Assembly (NCBI GenBank): GCA_050248995.1
Contig: JBFWRI010000006.1
Location: 1 to 64,000, forward strand
Origin: JBFWRI01 sp050248995
Lineage (GTDB): Bacteria; Pseudomonadota; Alphaproteobacteria; JAIXQD01
Length of the DNA: 64,000 nt
Direction of reading: 5' to 3'
Shown piece by piece: positions 33,976-43,667 of the stretch; position 1 is the stretch's first letter; the number at the start of each line of letters is the position of its first letter. A program made the translations under genes and the position numbers. Below the pieces are notes generated by a model, which saw only the letters and a list, made by a program, of their open reading frames with translations, did no database searches and was not told the origin of the DNA.

Positions 33976-35274
33976 TCAGCGATACGCGACCAGCGTGCCG
34001 TCGTCAGTCAAAATCACCAGTGTTTTCTGCGCCAATACCGGCGGTAACAGGGTTTTACCCGGCAGGTCGGCGCTAAATGCCTCGGTGCCGCTGCTGGCTT
34101 CATAGCCCTTCAGCTCGCCTTCGCTGTTCACCAGCCACAGCAGGCCCTCGCCCATCACAGGGCCGGCCCATGCGAGCGAGCCTTCTTCATCATCGATGTC
34201 GGCCCAGCGCTGCAGCTGCACGACACGCGCTGTGCGGCCGCTGCTGCGCTCCAGCGTGGCCAGTGCGCTGCCGTCAGCCAAAACGAAAACAACATCGCCC
34301 GCGACAACCGGTGAATTCACGCCGCCAATATCAGCATCCCACACCGCATTGCCGCTGCGCACATCAATCGCCGCCATCCGCCCGCCATAGCTGATGGAAT
34401 AGGCGCGGTCTCCCACTACGGCAGGGCTGGCCTTTATGTCAGACAGCGCAGGTGCGCCGCTACGCAAACGCGATGCGGTCAGAGATTGGGTCCACATCGT
34501 GCGGCCGTTTTGTGCCCGCACAGCATAAATTTCACCCGAGTTATAGGATGCGATAACAACATCCCCCGCCAGTACAGGGGTTGAAGCGCCCAGTAACGCC
34601 GACGCTTCCGATATGCCACTATGAATCCATAGTTCCTTGCCCGTTGCCACGTCCAGTGCATGCAGTTGTCCGCCGACTGACATCGCATAGACGCGTCCGC
34701 CGGCCACCAGCGGTGCACCGCGCATAACATCGCGCACGTTGGTCCGCCATATGACCTTGCCATCAGCGGCTTTTAAGGCCAGCACATCGCCATAAGCTGT
34801 GGTGGCATAAAGGGTCTCTTTATCATAGGCAAGGCCGCCACCAAAAATCTGTTCATCGATATCTTCGGGGGCCAGGTCATGGGCCCACAGTTGTGCTCCA
34901 TCCTTCAGCGAAAAAGCATGGGCATTGGCTTCGGTATCCATCACGAATACCTTGCCATCACCAATAATCGGTCGTGATAATAGCTTGATGCGCTTGCTGC
35001 TGCCGCCCACGCTGGCCCGCCATACTTCTTTGGGGTCCTTCGTAAAGGCCAGATTGCCGAATGATCCGTCGGCAGCCCCCATGGATTGTGGCCAGGCATC
35101 GTTAGCCAGCGTATCGCCAATCGACAGCGTGCTGCCTTCCATCGATGTATCGGCTTTCAGTGCGGCGGCAGGGCGCAGCACAGGCACGCGCTCCCCGGTG
35201 ATCTTGTCGGTTTCGCCTTTACCCGAGCACGCTGCCATGGGAATCAGCAGCAATAACACCAGCCACAGGCGCAT
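33976..35274 (-). CDS. bamB: Outer-membrane assembly lipoprotein BamB
   Basis: 432 residues. A signal peptide with lipobox PMAAC then PQQ-type repeats (GKVFVMDTEANAHAFSLKDG, LYATTAYGDVLALKAADGK, RVYAMSVGGQLHALDVATGK, and so on) that build an eight-bladed propeller. It supports folding of beta-barrel proteins with BamA. Its start overlaps the stop of the YfgM-like gene (TAATG). Confidence 0.92.
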   Translation of the reverse strand: MRLWLVLLLLIPMAACSGKGETDKITGERVPVLRPAAALKADTSMEGSTLSIGDTLANDAWPQSMGAADGSFGNLAFTKDPKEVWRASVGGSSKRIKLLSRPIIGDGKVFVMDTEANAHAFSLKDGAQLWAHDLAPEDIDEQIFGGGLAYDKETLYATTAYGDVLALKAADGKVIWRTNVRDVMRGAPLVAGGRVYAMSVGGQLHALDVATGKELWIHSGISEASALLGASTPVLAGDVVIASYNSGEIYAVRAQNGRTMWTQSLTASRLRSGAPALSDIKASPAVVGDRAYSISYGGRMAAIDVRSGNAVWDADIGGVNSPVVAGDVVFVLADGSALATLERSSGRTARVVQLQRWADIDDEEGSLAWAGPVMGEGLLWLVNSEGELKGYEASSGTEAFSADLPGKTLLPPVLAQKTLVILTDDGTLVAYR

Positions 35275-35942
35275 TATTTCAGCACCCGCGCCAAATCGCC
35301 TGCACGGCCCCGGGCGCTTTCCGGCGTCGCTGTATCGGACGTAATTTTCCCAAGGTATTCCTGTGCTTTTGCGCCATCACCCTGTTTATATGCCAATAGC
35401 GCTGCCAATTCCCATGCCTGAAAGCGATAAGCGTTGTCATCGGCCAGATAGGGTTTCAGACGATCCTGTAACGGCGCGGCATCTTCGGTATCCAGTGCCG
35501 CCTGTACATACATAATGGTGGCCACAGCCTTCAGATTACTGTCGGCGTCGGGCATGGCCAGCGCGTGATTCAAGCGCTCTAGCGCGCCGGCGGTATTTTC
35601 AGCCTGCAGGAACAGGGCGGCGGCCTGAATATCAGCCATAAACGCTGCATTCGTATCCTTATTGGCTTCGGCAAATTGTTGCAGCTTCTGCGCAGCCTCG
35701 GCCGGGGCTGCCTTGCCTTCTGCCGAAAAGGATGTGTACAGCGCATCCGTCAGGGCCATGTTTTTTTCGGCCTGCTGTTGTTTCCAGAAACTATGTGCGC
35801 CTGTACCGATAATGATCAGAGCCAAGGCTGTGAGAATGGGCGCCTTGTATTTATTCCAGATGTGGGCCCAGCGTTCCCGCTCGACATCGCCGCGCAGTTC
35901 ATTCATCAGGGCGTCGTTATTGGTCGGAATGTGCATATTCAT
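35274..35942 (-). CDS. YfgM-like TPR membrane protein
   Basis: 222 residues. A cytosolic N-terminus, one membrane helix (about 33-52, ILTALALIIIGTGAHSF) and a periplasmic TPR-like region. This is the family linked to SecYEG and periplasmic chaperones, and a neighbour of bamB in many proteobacteria. GGTGGC precedes the ATG. Confidence 0.8.
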   Translation of the reverse strand: MNMHIPTNNDALMNELRGDVERERWAHIWNKYKAPILTALALIIIGTGAHSFWKQQQAEKNMALTDALYTSFSAEGKAAPAEAAQKLQQFAEANKDTNAAFMADIQAAALFLQAENTAGALERLNHALAMPDADSNLKAVATIMYVQAALDTEDAAPLQDRLKPYLADDNAYRFQAWELAALLAYKQGDGAKAQEYLGKITSDTATPESARGRAGDLARVLK

Positions 35943-36013
35943 AAGGCCACCTTTGTTGCTGGGATTTTAGGCGATTTTGGGGCGGGGAAAAGGGGCAATT
36001 ACGCCAATAAAAG

Positions 36014-36089
36014 TGGTGACTTCGATGGGATTCGAACCCATGACCCTCTGATTAAAAGTCAGATGCTCTACCAGCTGAGCTACGAAGTC
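36014..36089 (-). tRNA. tRNA-Lys (anticodon TTT)
   Basis: Read on the minus strand, a 76-base cloverleaf: acceptor GACTTCG paired with CGAAGTC, D-arm TAGCTCAGCTGGTAGAGC, anticodon stem TCTGA/TCAGA around CTTTTAA, TPsiC arm GGTTCGAATCC, discriminator A and an encoded CCA. Confidence 0.97.
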
Positions 36090-36137
36090 GTCCCTGGTCG
36101 AAATGTCGCGGCACGATAGGAAGTCCGCTTCGCTTCG

Positions 36138-36629
36138 TCAACTAAATTTGGCTTTAAGGGCCTTTTCCACAGCCGGGCTGACAAATGATGAGATATCACC
36201 ACCCCGGCTGCCGATCTGCTTGACGAAATTCGATGAAATGAACTGGTACTGCTGGGCGGCAATCAGGAACACCGTTTCAACATGGTCATTCAGGCAGCGA
36301 TTCATGCCCGCCATCTGGAACTCGTAATCGAAGTCAGAAACGCCACGTAGACCCCGGATGATAACGCTGGCTCCGATCTCTTGTACGTATTCCATCAATA
36401 GCGTATCGAACGACGTGACACGCACCTTATGGCCGGCCTTCACCAATGGCGCGACTTCAGTCTCTAATATCGCCACCCGCTCGGCCTGCGAGAACAAAGG
36501 TTTCTTGTCGCGGTTTTCACCGACAGCAATCACCAGTTCGTCCACGATATTTACGGCACGCGTGAACAGGTCGACGTGCCCTAGCGTAACGGGATCAAAC
36601 GAGCCAGGAAAAAGACCGATGCGGCTCAT
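36138..36629 (-). CDS. coaD: Phosphopantetheine adenylyltransferase
   Basis: 163 residues from MSRIGLFPGSFDPVTLGH, with the nucleotidyl-transferase TxGH, and the ISSNFVKQI motif near the end. Catalyses the fourth step of coenzyme A synthesis. The start at 36629 lies one base after the gyrA stop; a longer frame in the gyrA end lacks support. Confidence 0.95.
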   Translation of the reverse strand: MSRIGLFPGSFDPVTLGHVDLFTRAVNIVDELVIAVGENRDKKPLFSQAERVAILETEVAPLVKAGHKVRVTSFDTLLMEYVQEIGASVIIRGLRGVSDFDYEFQMAGMNRCLNDHVETVFLIAAQQYQFISSNFVKQIGSRGGDISSFVSPAVEKALKAKFS

Positions 36630-36630
36630 C

Positions 36631-39414
36631 TTATTCTTCTGCACCCAACGCGACATCGTCGGCACTGTCGGCAGCATCATCTTCACTTTCATCCAGATGT
36701 GCCACGCTAACAACCTGTTCGCCTTCATCAAGGCGGAACAGAGTCACACCCTGCGTGGCGCGGCCGGCGATGCGAATATCGGCCACCGGCATGCGGATAA
36801 CCGTGCCGCCGTTCGATACCATCATGATCTGCTGCGTATCGACGATCGGGAAGCTGGCGACAAGCGTCTTGTTCTTTTCGCCCATCTTCACGGCCCAGAT
36901 ACCCTGCCCGCCGCGGCCCGAAACCCGGTACTCGTACGATGACGTACGCTTACCAAAGCCCTGCGCCGATACGGTCAGGATGAACTGTTCAACGGCTGCC
37001 AGCTGCGCAAAGCGCTCGGGTGTCAGCGTCAGGCCGGTATCGCCTTCGTTGTCGTCGTCACCGGCTTCTTCACCTTCAACGGCACGTGCTGCCTTGGCCA
37101 TGCGGATATACGCTGCGCGTTCTTCCGTGCTGGCATCGCCGTGGTTAAGGATCGACAGTGAAATCACGACGTCTTCTTCGGCCAGTTTGATACCGCGCAC
37201 ACCCATGGATGTGCGACCACTGAACACGCGCACATCATCAACCGCAAAGCGGATGCTGCGGCCCATGCGGGTTGTCAGCAGAATGTCGTCGGCCTCGGTA
37301 CAGGTCGAAACGCCCACCATCTGCTCGCCTTCTTCCAGCTTCATCGCAATCAGCCCGCTGTTGCGGATGTTGTCAAAATCGCTCAACTGGTTGCGGCGCA
37401 CCGTGCCAGCGCTGGTGGCAAACACGATATTCAGGTCGGCCCACGAGGCTTCATCTTCCGGCAGCGGCATGATTGTGGTGATCTTCTCGTCCGGCTGCAG
37501 TGGCAGCAGGTTGACAAGCGCCTTGCCGCGCGCCTGCGGGTTACCCAGCGGCAGCTTGTAAGCTTTCAGCTTATACACCATGCCGCGCGAACTGAAGAAC
37601 AGCAGCGGCGTCAGCGTATTGGCAACGAACAGCTCGGTCACGAAGTCTTCCTCGCGCACCGCCATGCCCGCCCGGCCCTTGCCGCCGCGCTTTTGCGCAC
37701 GATACGTCACCAGCGGCACACGCTTGATGTAACCGTTGTGCGTCACGGTCACGACCATATCTTCGCGCGGGATCAGGCTTTCGATGTCTTCTTCGAATTC
37801 GTTATCCTGGATCTCTGTCTTGCGCGGTGTCGCAAAGCGCGTCTGGATATCCAACAGCTCGGTGCGAAGGATGCCCATCAGCTTCGTGCGGTTCGACAGC
37901 GTTTCAAGGAAGTCCTTGATTTTATCAACTGTCTCATTCAGCTCGGCGGCGATCTTGTCGCGCTCAAGACCGGTCAGACGGTGCAGGCGCAGGTCTAGAA
38001 TGGCTTTGGCCTGCGTTTCCGTCAGGCGATATTCTGTGCGCAGCGGCACATCTGCATCCATGCCGCCGGCTTCCACCAACTGGATCAGCGGGCCGATGTC
38101 CTTTACCGCCCACGCACGGTTCATCAGGCCTTCGCGTGCTACGGCCGGATCTGGCGCACTGCGGATCAACTTGATGACTTCGTCAAGGTTGGTTACCGCC
38201 ACGGCAAGGCCAATCATCACATGGGCGCGGTCGCGGGCTTGGCCCAGTTCGAATTCCGTACGTTTGCGAATGGTGTCTTCGCGAAAATCGACGAACGCCG
38301 AAATCATGTCACGCAGCGTCATCGTCAGCGGACGCCCCTGATTCAGCGCCAGCATGTTACAGCCGAAGCTGGTTTGCAGCGGTGTATGCTTGTAAAGCTG
38401 GTTCAGTACGATATCGGCCTGCGCGTCGCGCTTCAGCTCGATCACAACGCGCACGCCATCGCGATCAGATTCATCGCGTACATCGCTGATGCCTTCGATA
38501 ATCTTCTCGTTCACGCATTCGGCAATTCGTTCAATCAGGCGCAGCTTGTTCACCTGATACGGAATCTCGGTGATAACGATTCCCTGTTTATCCTTCTTCA
38601 GGTCCTCGATCTCGGCCTTGCCGCGCATCGGCACACTGCCACGCCCGGTATGGTAAGCAGCGCGGATACCCGCGCGACCCATAATAATGCCACCGGTCGG
38701 GAAATCGGGGCCCGGCACGTGTTCCATCAGCTCATCAACGCCAATGCTGGGGTTGTCGATATACGCGCAGCACGCGTTGATGACTTCGCCAAGGTTGTGG
38801 GTCGGGATGTTGGTCGCCATACCCACGGCAATACCGCCGGCCCCGTTCACCAGCAGGTTCGGGAAGCGCGCGGGCAGCACCACCGGTTCCTTGGTGCTTT
38901 CATCATAGTTCGGCTGGAAGTCGACCGTGTTCTTATCGATGTCTTCCAGCAGCGTTTCAGCGACTTTGGCCAGACGCGCTTCGGTGTAACGCATGGCCGC
39001 CGCATTGTCGCCATCCATCGAACCGAAGTTGCCCTGACCATCGATCAACGTCAGGCGCATGCTGAAGTCCTGTGCCAGGCGAACCATTGTATCGTAAATC
39101 GCGCTGTCACCGTGCGGGTGGTATTTACCCATCACATCACCGACGATGCGGGCCGATTTCTTGTAAGACTTGCTGCTATCGTAGCCGCCTTCCTTCATCG
39201 CATACAGGATGCGGCGGTGCACGGGCTTCAGACCGTCGCGTACATCAGGCAGCGCGCGCGACACGATCACGCTCATCGCGTAATCGAGGTAGGAACGCTT
39301 CATTTCCTCTTCGATGGCGATCGGCGTAATGTCGTTAGCAGGCGGATTAATCGGCGGTTCGCCGCCGCCAGAAGGAGTATCAGTCGGGGGTGTTTTGGCG
39401 GCTTCAGATGCCAT
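36631..39414 (-). CDS. gyrA: DNA gyrase subunit A
   Basis: 927 residues. The breakage-reunion domain has KYHPHGDSAIYDTMVRLAQ, with Ser and Asp at the positions that mutate to quinolone resistance, so this looks like the wild-type form. The active Tyr is in MRYTEARL. The C-terminal beta-pinwheel carries the gyrase box (QKRGGKGRAG). An acidic tail (SEDDAADSADD) ends it. GAGG lies upstream of the ATG. Followed by coaD. Confidence 0.97.
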   Translation of the reverse strand: MASEAAKTPPTDTPSGGGEPPINPPANDITPIAIEEEMKRSYLDYAMSVIVSRALPDVRDGLKPVHRRILYAMKEGGYDSSKSYKKSARIVGDVMGKYHPHGDSAIYDTMVRLAQDFSMRLTLIDGQGNFGSMDGDNAAAMRYTEARLAKVAETLLEDIDKNTVDFQPNYDESTKEPVVLPARFPNLLVNGAGGIAVGMATNIPTHNLGEVINACCAYIDNPSIGVDELMEHVPGPDFPTGGIIMGRAGIRAAYHTGRGSVPMRGKAEIEDLKKDKQGIVITEIPYQVNKLRLIERIAECVNEKIIEGISDVRDESDRDGVRVVIELKRDAQADIVLNQLYKHTPLQTSFGCNMLALNQGRPLTMTLRDMISAFVDFREDTIRKRTEFELGQARDRAHVMIGLAVAVTNLDEVIKLIRSAPDPAVAREGLMNRAWAVKDIGPLIQLVEAGGMDADVPLRTEYRLTETQAKAILDLRLHRLTGLERDKIAAELNETVDKIKDFLETLSNRTKLMGILRTELLDIQTRFATPRKTEIQDNEFEEDIESLIPREDMVVTVTHNGYIKRVPLVTYRAQKRGGKGRAGMAVREEDFVTELFVANTLTPLLFFSSRGMVYKLKAYKLPLGNPQARGKALVNLLPLQPDEKITTIMPLPEDEASWADLNIVFATSAGTVRRNQLSDFDNIRNSGLIAMKLEEGEQMVGVSTCTEADDILLTTRMGRSIRFAVDDVRVFSGRTSMGVRGIKLAEEDVVISLSILNHGDASTEERAAYIRMAKAARAVEGEEAGDDDNEGDTGLTLTPERFAQLAAVEQFILTVSAQGFGKRTSSYEYRVSGRGGQGIWAVKMGEKNKTLVASFPIVDTQQIMMVSNGGTVIRMPVADIRIAGRATQGVTLFRLDEGEQVVSVAHLDESEDDAADSADDVALGAEE

Positions 39415-39546
39415 TGAAAAACCTCAAAAAAGCAGTGTTTTTAACTGCCCAAAGAAGTAGCAAATCGGGGGGTATCACGCAAGCAAAACAGCCGCCCCAA
39501 ACAGCCAAAAACCTGTGCATATTGAAAGGGTTACAAGGCCTGTGGA

Positions 39547-41205
39547 TTAGCTAACCGAACGACCTGCCAACATGCGCGTAAAGCGTGCCGATGGCGGCAT
39601 AACTGGGCGTGGCTCGATCTCGGGAATTTCGCGCCGCGACAACTCAGCACCTTCCCTGTCCAACGCAACAAGATATGAATTTCCTCTGTCATCAACCTCG
39701 AAACCAACGCGGTGCATCAGGTCAGCCTGGAATAAATCGACAACAACATCGGCCAGTCGCTGGTCGTCGCCAATGCGCGTATCAAAGCGTTGCATAACGT
39801 TCTGTGCGACATCCAGCGGGTCATCGAACCGGGTATAATTGCCATCTGCCCATGCACCATAAACGCTCCGGTTTCCACGAATACCGCGCGCACGGTTGCC
39901 ATAAAATGTCTGCTCTGGCTCTGATGCTGTATAGTGCGCATAGCGCGCACGGAATTCCTGATAATCACGGCTATTACGTGCGGCATCGCCGCTACGATGC
40001 AAGGCGATGCTGCGGCGCAGATAATTCAGCCATGATGCCCTGTTACGGCCGCCAAAGAATCGTTCACCACCCTGCTGGTCATACAGGTACTGCAACGCCA
40101 TCCAGTAATTATCGCCAAATTCCTGCCGCAGGTAGGACCGCTCGTCCGCTGTCAGACGTTGGTTAAGTTGGGCGCCAAGCTGGCGGCGCAGGCCTTCCTT
40201 GGCGATAAAGCTGCTGGCTGGGCCAGCAGCTACCTGCCAGTCGCCAATCTGTGTGGGTCGCAATGATGTGCGAATATCGGTATTTCCGCCGGTCTGCGTA
40301 TACGAAGCGCGCTGCAGCAGGCGCGCCGCCGGTTCATACCCCGAACGCGCCATTGTCCGCAGGGCCAATCTATGGGTTCCTGCCGTAAACTGACCAACGC
40401 CCGCCACCGTATCGCGGTCTTCCGGATCGGGGTTAAAGCTCGATTCAATAATGGCCGACGCCACGTTATAACGCACAAAGTCAACCTGCGCATTACGGTC
40501 ATTGGGGAACATATCGCGCGCCACAGCGAACAGCGCATTCAGCGATGTCGCCATATTGCGGTGGCTATAGCGCGCATCTTCCGCAGGCAGCGTGCCCAGC
40601 GTCGTTAGCGGGCCAGCGGCGGCGTCAACCCCAGCATTATGATTCATATCGGCCAATACCTGAGCGTGTTCATAGCGCCAGTCGGCATCGGCGGCATAAT
40701 AACTGGCGGCATCCCATGCCGTGGCGGCACCGCCGGCTAGAGCAATGTTAAATGCCACGCTGCCCAAATTCATTTTCCATGGCAGCCAGCTGCGCGGCTT
40801 GTACAGGAACTTTCCAACGCGCCACGGCGCCAGCAGCGTGCTGACAAACCAATGTTCTTTTTTGCGTGGACTGATTTTCTTCGGCGCTGTTGCAGAGGCT
40901 GCATTCGCCGTGAATGTCGGCTTGGACCGGGCTTTCGGTTTAGGCAGCGGTGACGACTGAACCTGCCTGCGCGGCTTGGATGGCGGCGTCCGCGCGGCGC
41001 GCGTCGCCGTGGCAGACGGCTTTTTTGGCTTGCCGGATTTTGCGGCGGGCTGAGGAGCCGCCGGCTTCGCCGCCCGGCGCCGCGTATCCACTCGCGTGCC
41101 GTACAGTACATGGCCTTTAGGCACAAGAACGAACTGGCCGCCGGCCGCTTTATACAGCCTGCTGCCATCTCTTTCTGTTCGAACAAGTGTTAAATTTCCG
41201 GTCAT
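39547..41205 (-). CDS. Lysozyme-like peptidoglycan hydrolase, membrane-anchored
   Basis: 552 residues. A basic Pro/Lys-rich N-terminal region (about 40-115) leads to a hydrophobic stretch (about 148-166) and a soluble domain. The segment AIIESSFNPDPED followed by AGVGQFTAGT resembles lysozyme-like transglycosylases, with Glu 254 as catalytic residue. The C-terminal 150 residues are not recognised. It lies 21 bases downstream of an M23 gene on the same strand, so the two probably act on peptidoglycan together. Confidence 0.7.
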   Translation of the reverse strand: MTGNLTLVRTERDGSRLYKAAGGQFVLVPKGHVLYGTRVDTRRRAAKPAAPQPAAKSGKPKKPSATATRAARTPPSKPRRQVQSSPLPKPKARSKPTFTANAASATAPKKISPRKKEHWFVSTLLAPWRVGKFLYKPRSWLPWKMNLGSVAFNIALAGGAATAWDAASYYAADADWRYEHAQVLADMNHNAGVDAAAGPLTTLGTLPAEDARYSHRNMATSLNALFAVARDMFPNDRNAQVDFVRYNVASAIIESSFNPDPEDRDTVAGVGQFTAGTHRLALRTMARSGYEPAARLLQRASYTQTGGNTDIRTSLRPTQIGDWQVAAGPASSFIAKEGLRRQLGAQLNQRLTADERSYLRQEFGDNYWMALQYLYDQQGGERFFGGRNRASWLNYLRRSIALHRSGDAARNSRDYQEFRARYAHYTASEPEQTFYGNRARGIRGNRSVYGAWADGNYTRFDDPLDVAQNVMQRFDTRIGDDQRLADVVVDLFQADLMHRVGFEVDDRGNSYLVALDREGAELSRREIPEIEPRPVMPPSARFTRMLAGRSVS

Positions 41206-41226
41206 GTACGTGTCAGATATATCAGA

Positions 41227-42459
41227 TTATGAACGAGACAACCCAGCATATGCGCGGGCGGCAATCAACTGTGGCCTTTCAGCAAAAGACGGCACGTCGG
41301 CTCCGGGATGCATGCGCACCAGCTGTTCGATTGGGCGTAAGGGAATATGCTGCCCCATATTAGCCCAAATTGGACGCACCGGCACGCCGTTAATACGAAT
41401 CTCATAGTGCAGATGGCTGCCATCGGCGCCCTGGCCCGGATCAACATCCCCCGAATTACCGACTTCGGCGATCTTCTGGCCGATATGAACAAATGAGCCA
41501 ATAGCCAGGTTTTCTGCATAAGCACTGGTATGGCCATACAATGTTGAAATCACCGGGCCTGTAAAGTTCGGATCTATTTCACAGCGTCCGGTTACCGGGT
41601 CTACTGTAAAGCCGTTATGGCGCACTTCGATCGCATTGCCATAACCGCCGCGCGGCCCCATGGCCACAACGCATCCGTTATCCGTCACATTGATGGGATC
41701 GCCAATAACGCCATCATAATCAAAGCCGGCATGGTCAGGACGATGTGAGCTTGAATAATCGCTCATAAATGCGCCCGCGACGGGACGCACTGATCCGTTA
41801 TATCTGGGATCAACATAGTCAGGACGCACTAGTGTATCGTTACCCAAATCTTCCGGCATAACCGTCGATGTCACAGGGCTTGCGCTGGCGGTGTGCTGTA
41901 GGCTATCGCCAACACCGTCAAAAATATTGGCAAACACAGCCACGCCAGCCAGCACTGCGGCGCAGACAACAGCAGCAACACCAAATTTATGCCCCTGTGT
42001 CAGGCGTGATCGGCGACGCGGCCTGAAACTGCTACGTGGTTGCACGACAGGCTGCACCACACGCCGGGGCGCTTGTGATGCAGAAGCAGCAAGCCGCACC
42101 TGTTGCGGATTAATCCTGATACGCTTCTGTTGCGGCGACGCTGCCGGTACAGGCCGCGGAAGTGAAGCACCGACCCTTGCCGCATTCGGTACGGTGAAAA
42201 CACCATACGGACGCGGCGCCCGCGCTGCCGAAGGACGCGGTTTTTGCTGGGCGCTGGATGAAGATGCCGACGCTGAGCGCGGCACAAATGCTGCGCCTGT
42301 CTTGCGTGCGGCGGGCGCATAGCCTGGCTGGGCTTGCATAACCCAGATGGCCGGCGCGCTTTTGGCCGGCGCAGATTGTGCACGCAACTGCTCGGCGAAA
42401 AAACGATTACCGTCGGCCGGGCGGGGTCTGCCTGTTGTATTTCCTGATAAAGATCTCAT
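41227..42459 (-). CDS. Membrane-anchored M23 metallopeptidase
   Basis: 410 residues. A long basic, Ala/Pro-rich N-terminus (1-155), one membrane helix (about 159-179), and an M23 endopeptidase domain: HAGFDYDG (His 243, Asp 247), YGHTSAY (His 310), and HLHYEI (His 349, His 351). All zinc ligands are present, so it should cut peptide crosslinks. An insert with two cysteines (CVV and RCE) lies within the domain. Co-oriented with the lysozyme-like gene, about 20 bases upstream of it. Confidence 0.82.
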   Translation of the reverse strand: MRSLSGNTTGRPRPADGNRFFAEQLRAQSAPAKSAPAIWVMQAQPGYAPAARKTGAAFVPRSASASSSSAQQKPRPSAARAPRPYGVFTVPNAARVGASLPRPVPAASPQQKRIRINPQQVRLAASASQAPRRVVQPVVQPRSSFRPRRRSRLTQGHKFGVAAVVCAAVLAGVAVFANIFDGVGDSLQHTASASPVTSTVMPEDLGNDTLVRPDYVDPRYNGSVRPVAGAFMSDYSSSHRPDHAGFDYDGVIGDPINVTDNGCVVAMGPRGGYGNAIEVRHNGFTVDPVTGRCEIDPNFTGPVISTLYGHTSAYAENLAIGSFVHIGQKIAEVGNSGDVDPGQGADGSHLHYEIRINGVPVRPIWANMGQHIPLRPIEQLVRMHPGADVPSFAERPQLIAARAYAGLSRS

Positions 42460-42592
42460 TACCGGTATATCTGCGTTGTGAATGTGCAGATTATACGGCA
42501 GGCGTAATGAAAGTATTTAATACCTATGTTTTACAATAGGTTACCAGAACAAAATGGCACGCCCAAAGCCCCGGAAACGACCAGTTTCAGCC

Positions 42593-43177
42593 CTAGCCCA
42601 AAACACCCTGGCTAACCATGCAATACAGCATGGGGAACGAAAGCAGCGTGTTCAGGCGGCTGGCCAGCATCGCAGCGCGGGCGGCGGCGGCTTTTTCAGC
42701 GTCGCTAACAACAACCATACCCAGCGCCTTCTTCTGGTTTGGCCAGATGATGAACCAGACATTGAACGCCATCACAAGCGCCAGCCACATGCCGGTGCCA
42801 ATGGTCTGGGCGGGCGCTTCCAGCGCCAGCGCTTCATGCACATAACCCTTCATCCATGCCAGTGTCAGGCCGGTGACCACGGTTGCCAGCGCAGCCCAGC
42901 GGAAATAAAACAACGCGCGCGGCGCAATGTACTTGCTGACGCCCGGCTTCAGGTCGGCCGGGATTTCCGGCATCGTCGGGATTTGCACAAAATTGAAATA
43001 CCACAGCAGGCCGATCCACATGATGCCGCTGATGACATGCAGCCACGTCATGATGCCGCTGGTGAATTGCAGGGCGTTCACCTCCGCTTCATCGGCGTGA
43101 TAGCCGAAGCTGAGCAGGATAACCAGAACAAGGCCGGCATTGACGGCCAGATACAGTTTTTCAAGCAGCGTAGACAT
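42593..43177 (-). CDS. PuuD-like (urate hydroxylase N-terminal) membrane protein
   Basis: 194 residues with about five hydrophobic helices. HVISGIMWIGLLWYFNFVQIPTMP is typical of the PuuD membrane domain (UPF family, cytochrome-c-like urate oxidase N-terminal half). The haem domain of full-length PuuD is missing, so it is unlikely to be a urate hydroxylase on its own. Downstream of the SQS-like gene. Confidence 0.7.
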   Translation of the reverse strand: MSTLLEKLYLAVNAGLVLVILLSFGYHADEAEVNALQFTSGIMTWLHVISGIMWIGLLWYFNFVQIPTMPEIPADLKPGVSKYIAPRALFYFRWAALATVVTGLTLAWMKGYVHEALALEAPAQTIGTGMWLALVMAFNVWFIIWPNQKKALGMVVVSDAEKAAAARAAMLASRLNTLLSFPMLYCMVSQGVLG

Positions 43178-43205
43178 GGCGACCTCGCGGAAAGATGTGA
43201 TGCGG

Positions 43206-43667
43206 CTAGTCTATGCCAATTTTAAAAGTTGTCCACCCGGCGCAGAACCAGAAAAACGGCGATGTTTCATCAATCGCCTCGACGCCGGTTATAACGCGCA
43301 CGGCCTTGCTGTTGCCAACCAGCTGCGCGCGCAATGCACCCCTTTGATGCAGCAACGCGGGCCGTTCATTATCAGGCTCGAACGGCGCGGTAAAAGTTTC
43401 GGTGAATGCCGCCAGCACCTGGCTCTGCCCGGGGAAATGTTGCAACACATCGCGCACAAGCTGCGAACTTGTATCGCCGGTCAGCAGTGCATCACGCCAC
43501 CATGTTACGCGCATCACACCCAGCGTTGGCTGCGTCACACGCTGCGGAATCTGCAGCAGTTCGCATTCGAGCGCATACAAAGCCAGCAAGCGGGCTCGGT
43601 CGCCATCGGGCGTTACAAACAGGCTGAAATATAACGCCGGGGCAATCTGGCGCAAAGTAGCCGTCAA
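43206..43667 (-). CDS. Squalene/phytoene synthase-like protein, short form
   Basis: 153 residues against about 260-290 for relatives. LLALYALECELLQIPQRV and LGVMRVTWWRDALL match the first half of the SQS/PSY fold; the second half (with its second Asp-rich motif) is missing, and the frame ends at a stop 29 bases before the next gene. In alphaproteobacteria this relative follows yajC-secD-secF. Start overlaps the secD stop (ATGA). Possibly non-catalytic like NDUFAF6, or a remnant. Confidence 0.65.
   Translation of the reverse strand: MTATLRQIAPALYFSLFVTPDGDRARLLALYALECELLQIPQRVTQPTLGVMRVTWWRDALLTGDTSSQLVRDVLQHFPGQSQVLAAFTETFTAPFEPDNERPALLHQRGALRAQLVGNSKAVRVITGVEAIDETSPFFWFCAGWTTFKIGID

Noticed and set aside
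36631..39414. Quinolone-resistance change in gyrA
   Set aside because: The Ser and Asp positions in HPHGDSAIYD are the sensitive type.
38221..39417. Long open frame (398 codons) opposite gyrA
   Set aside because: Lies wholly antisense to a clear gyrA gene; its composition is what the complement of GC-rich coding DNA gives. No start signal or recognisable protein.
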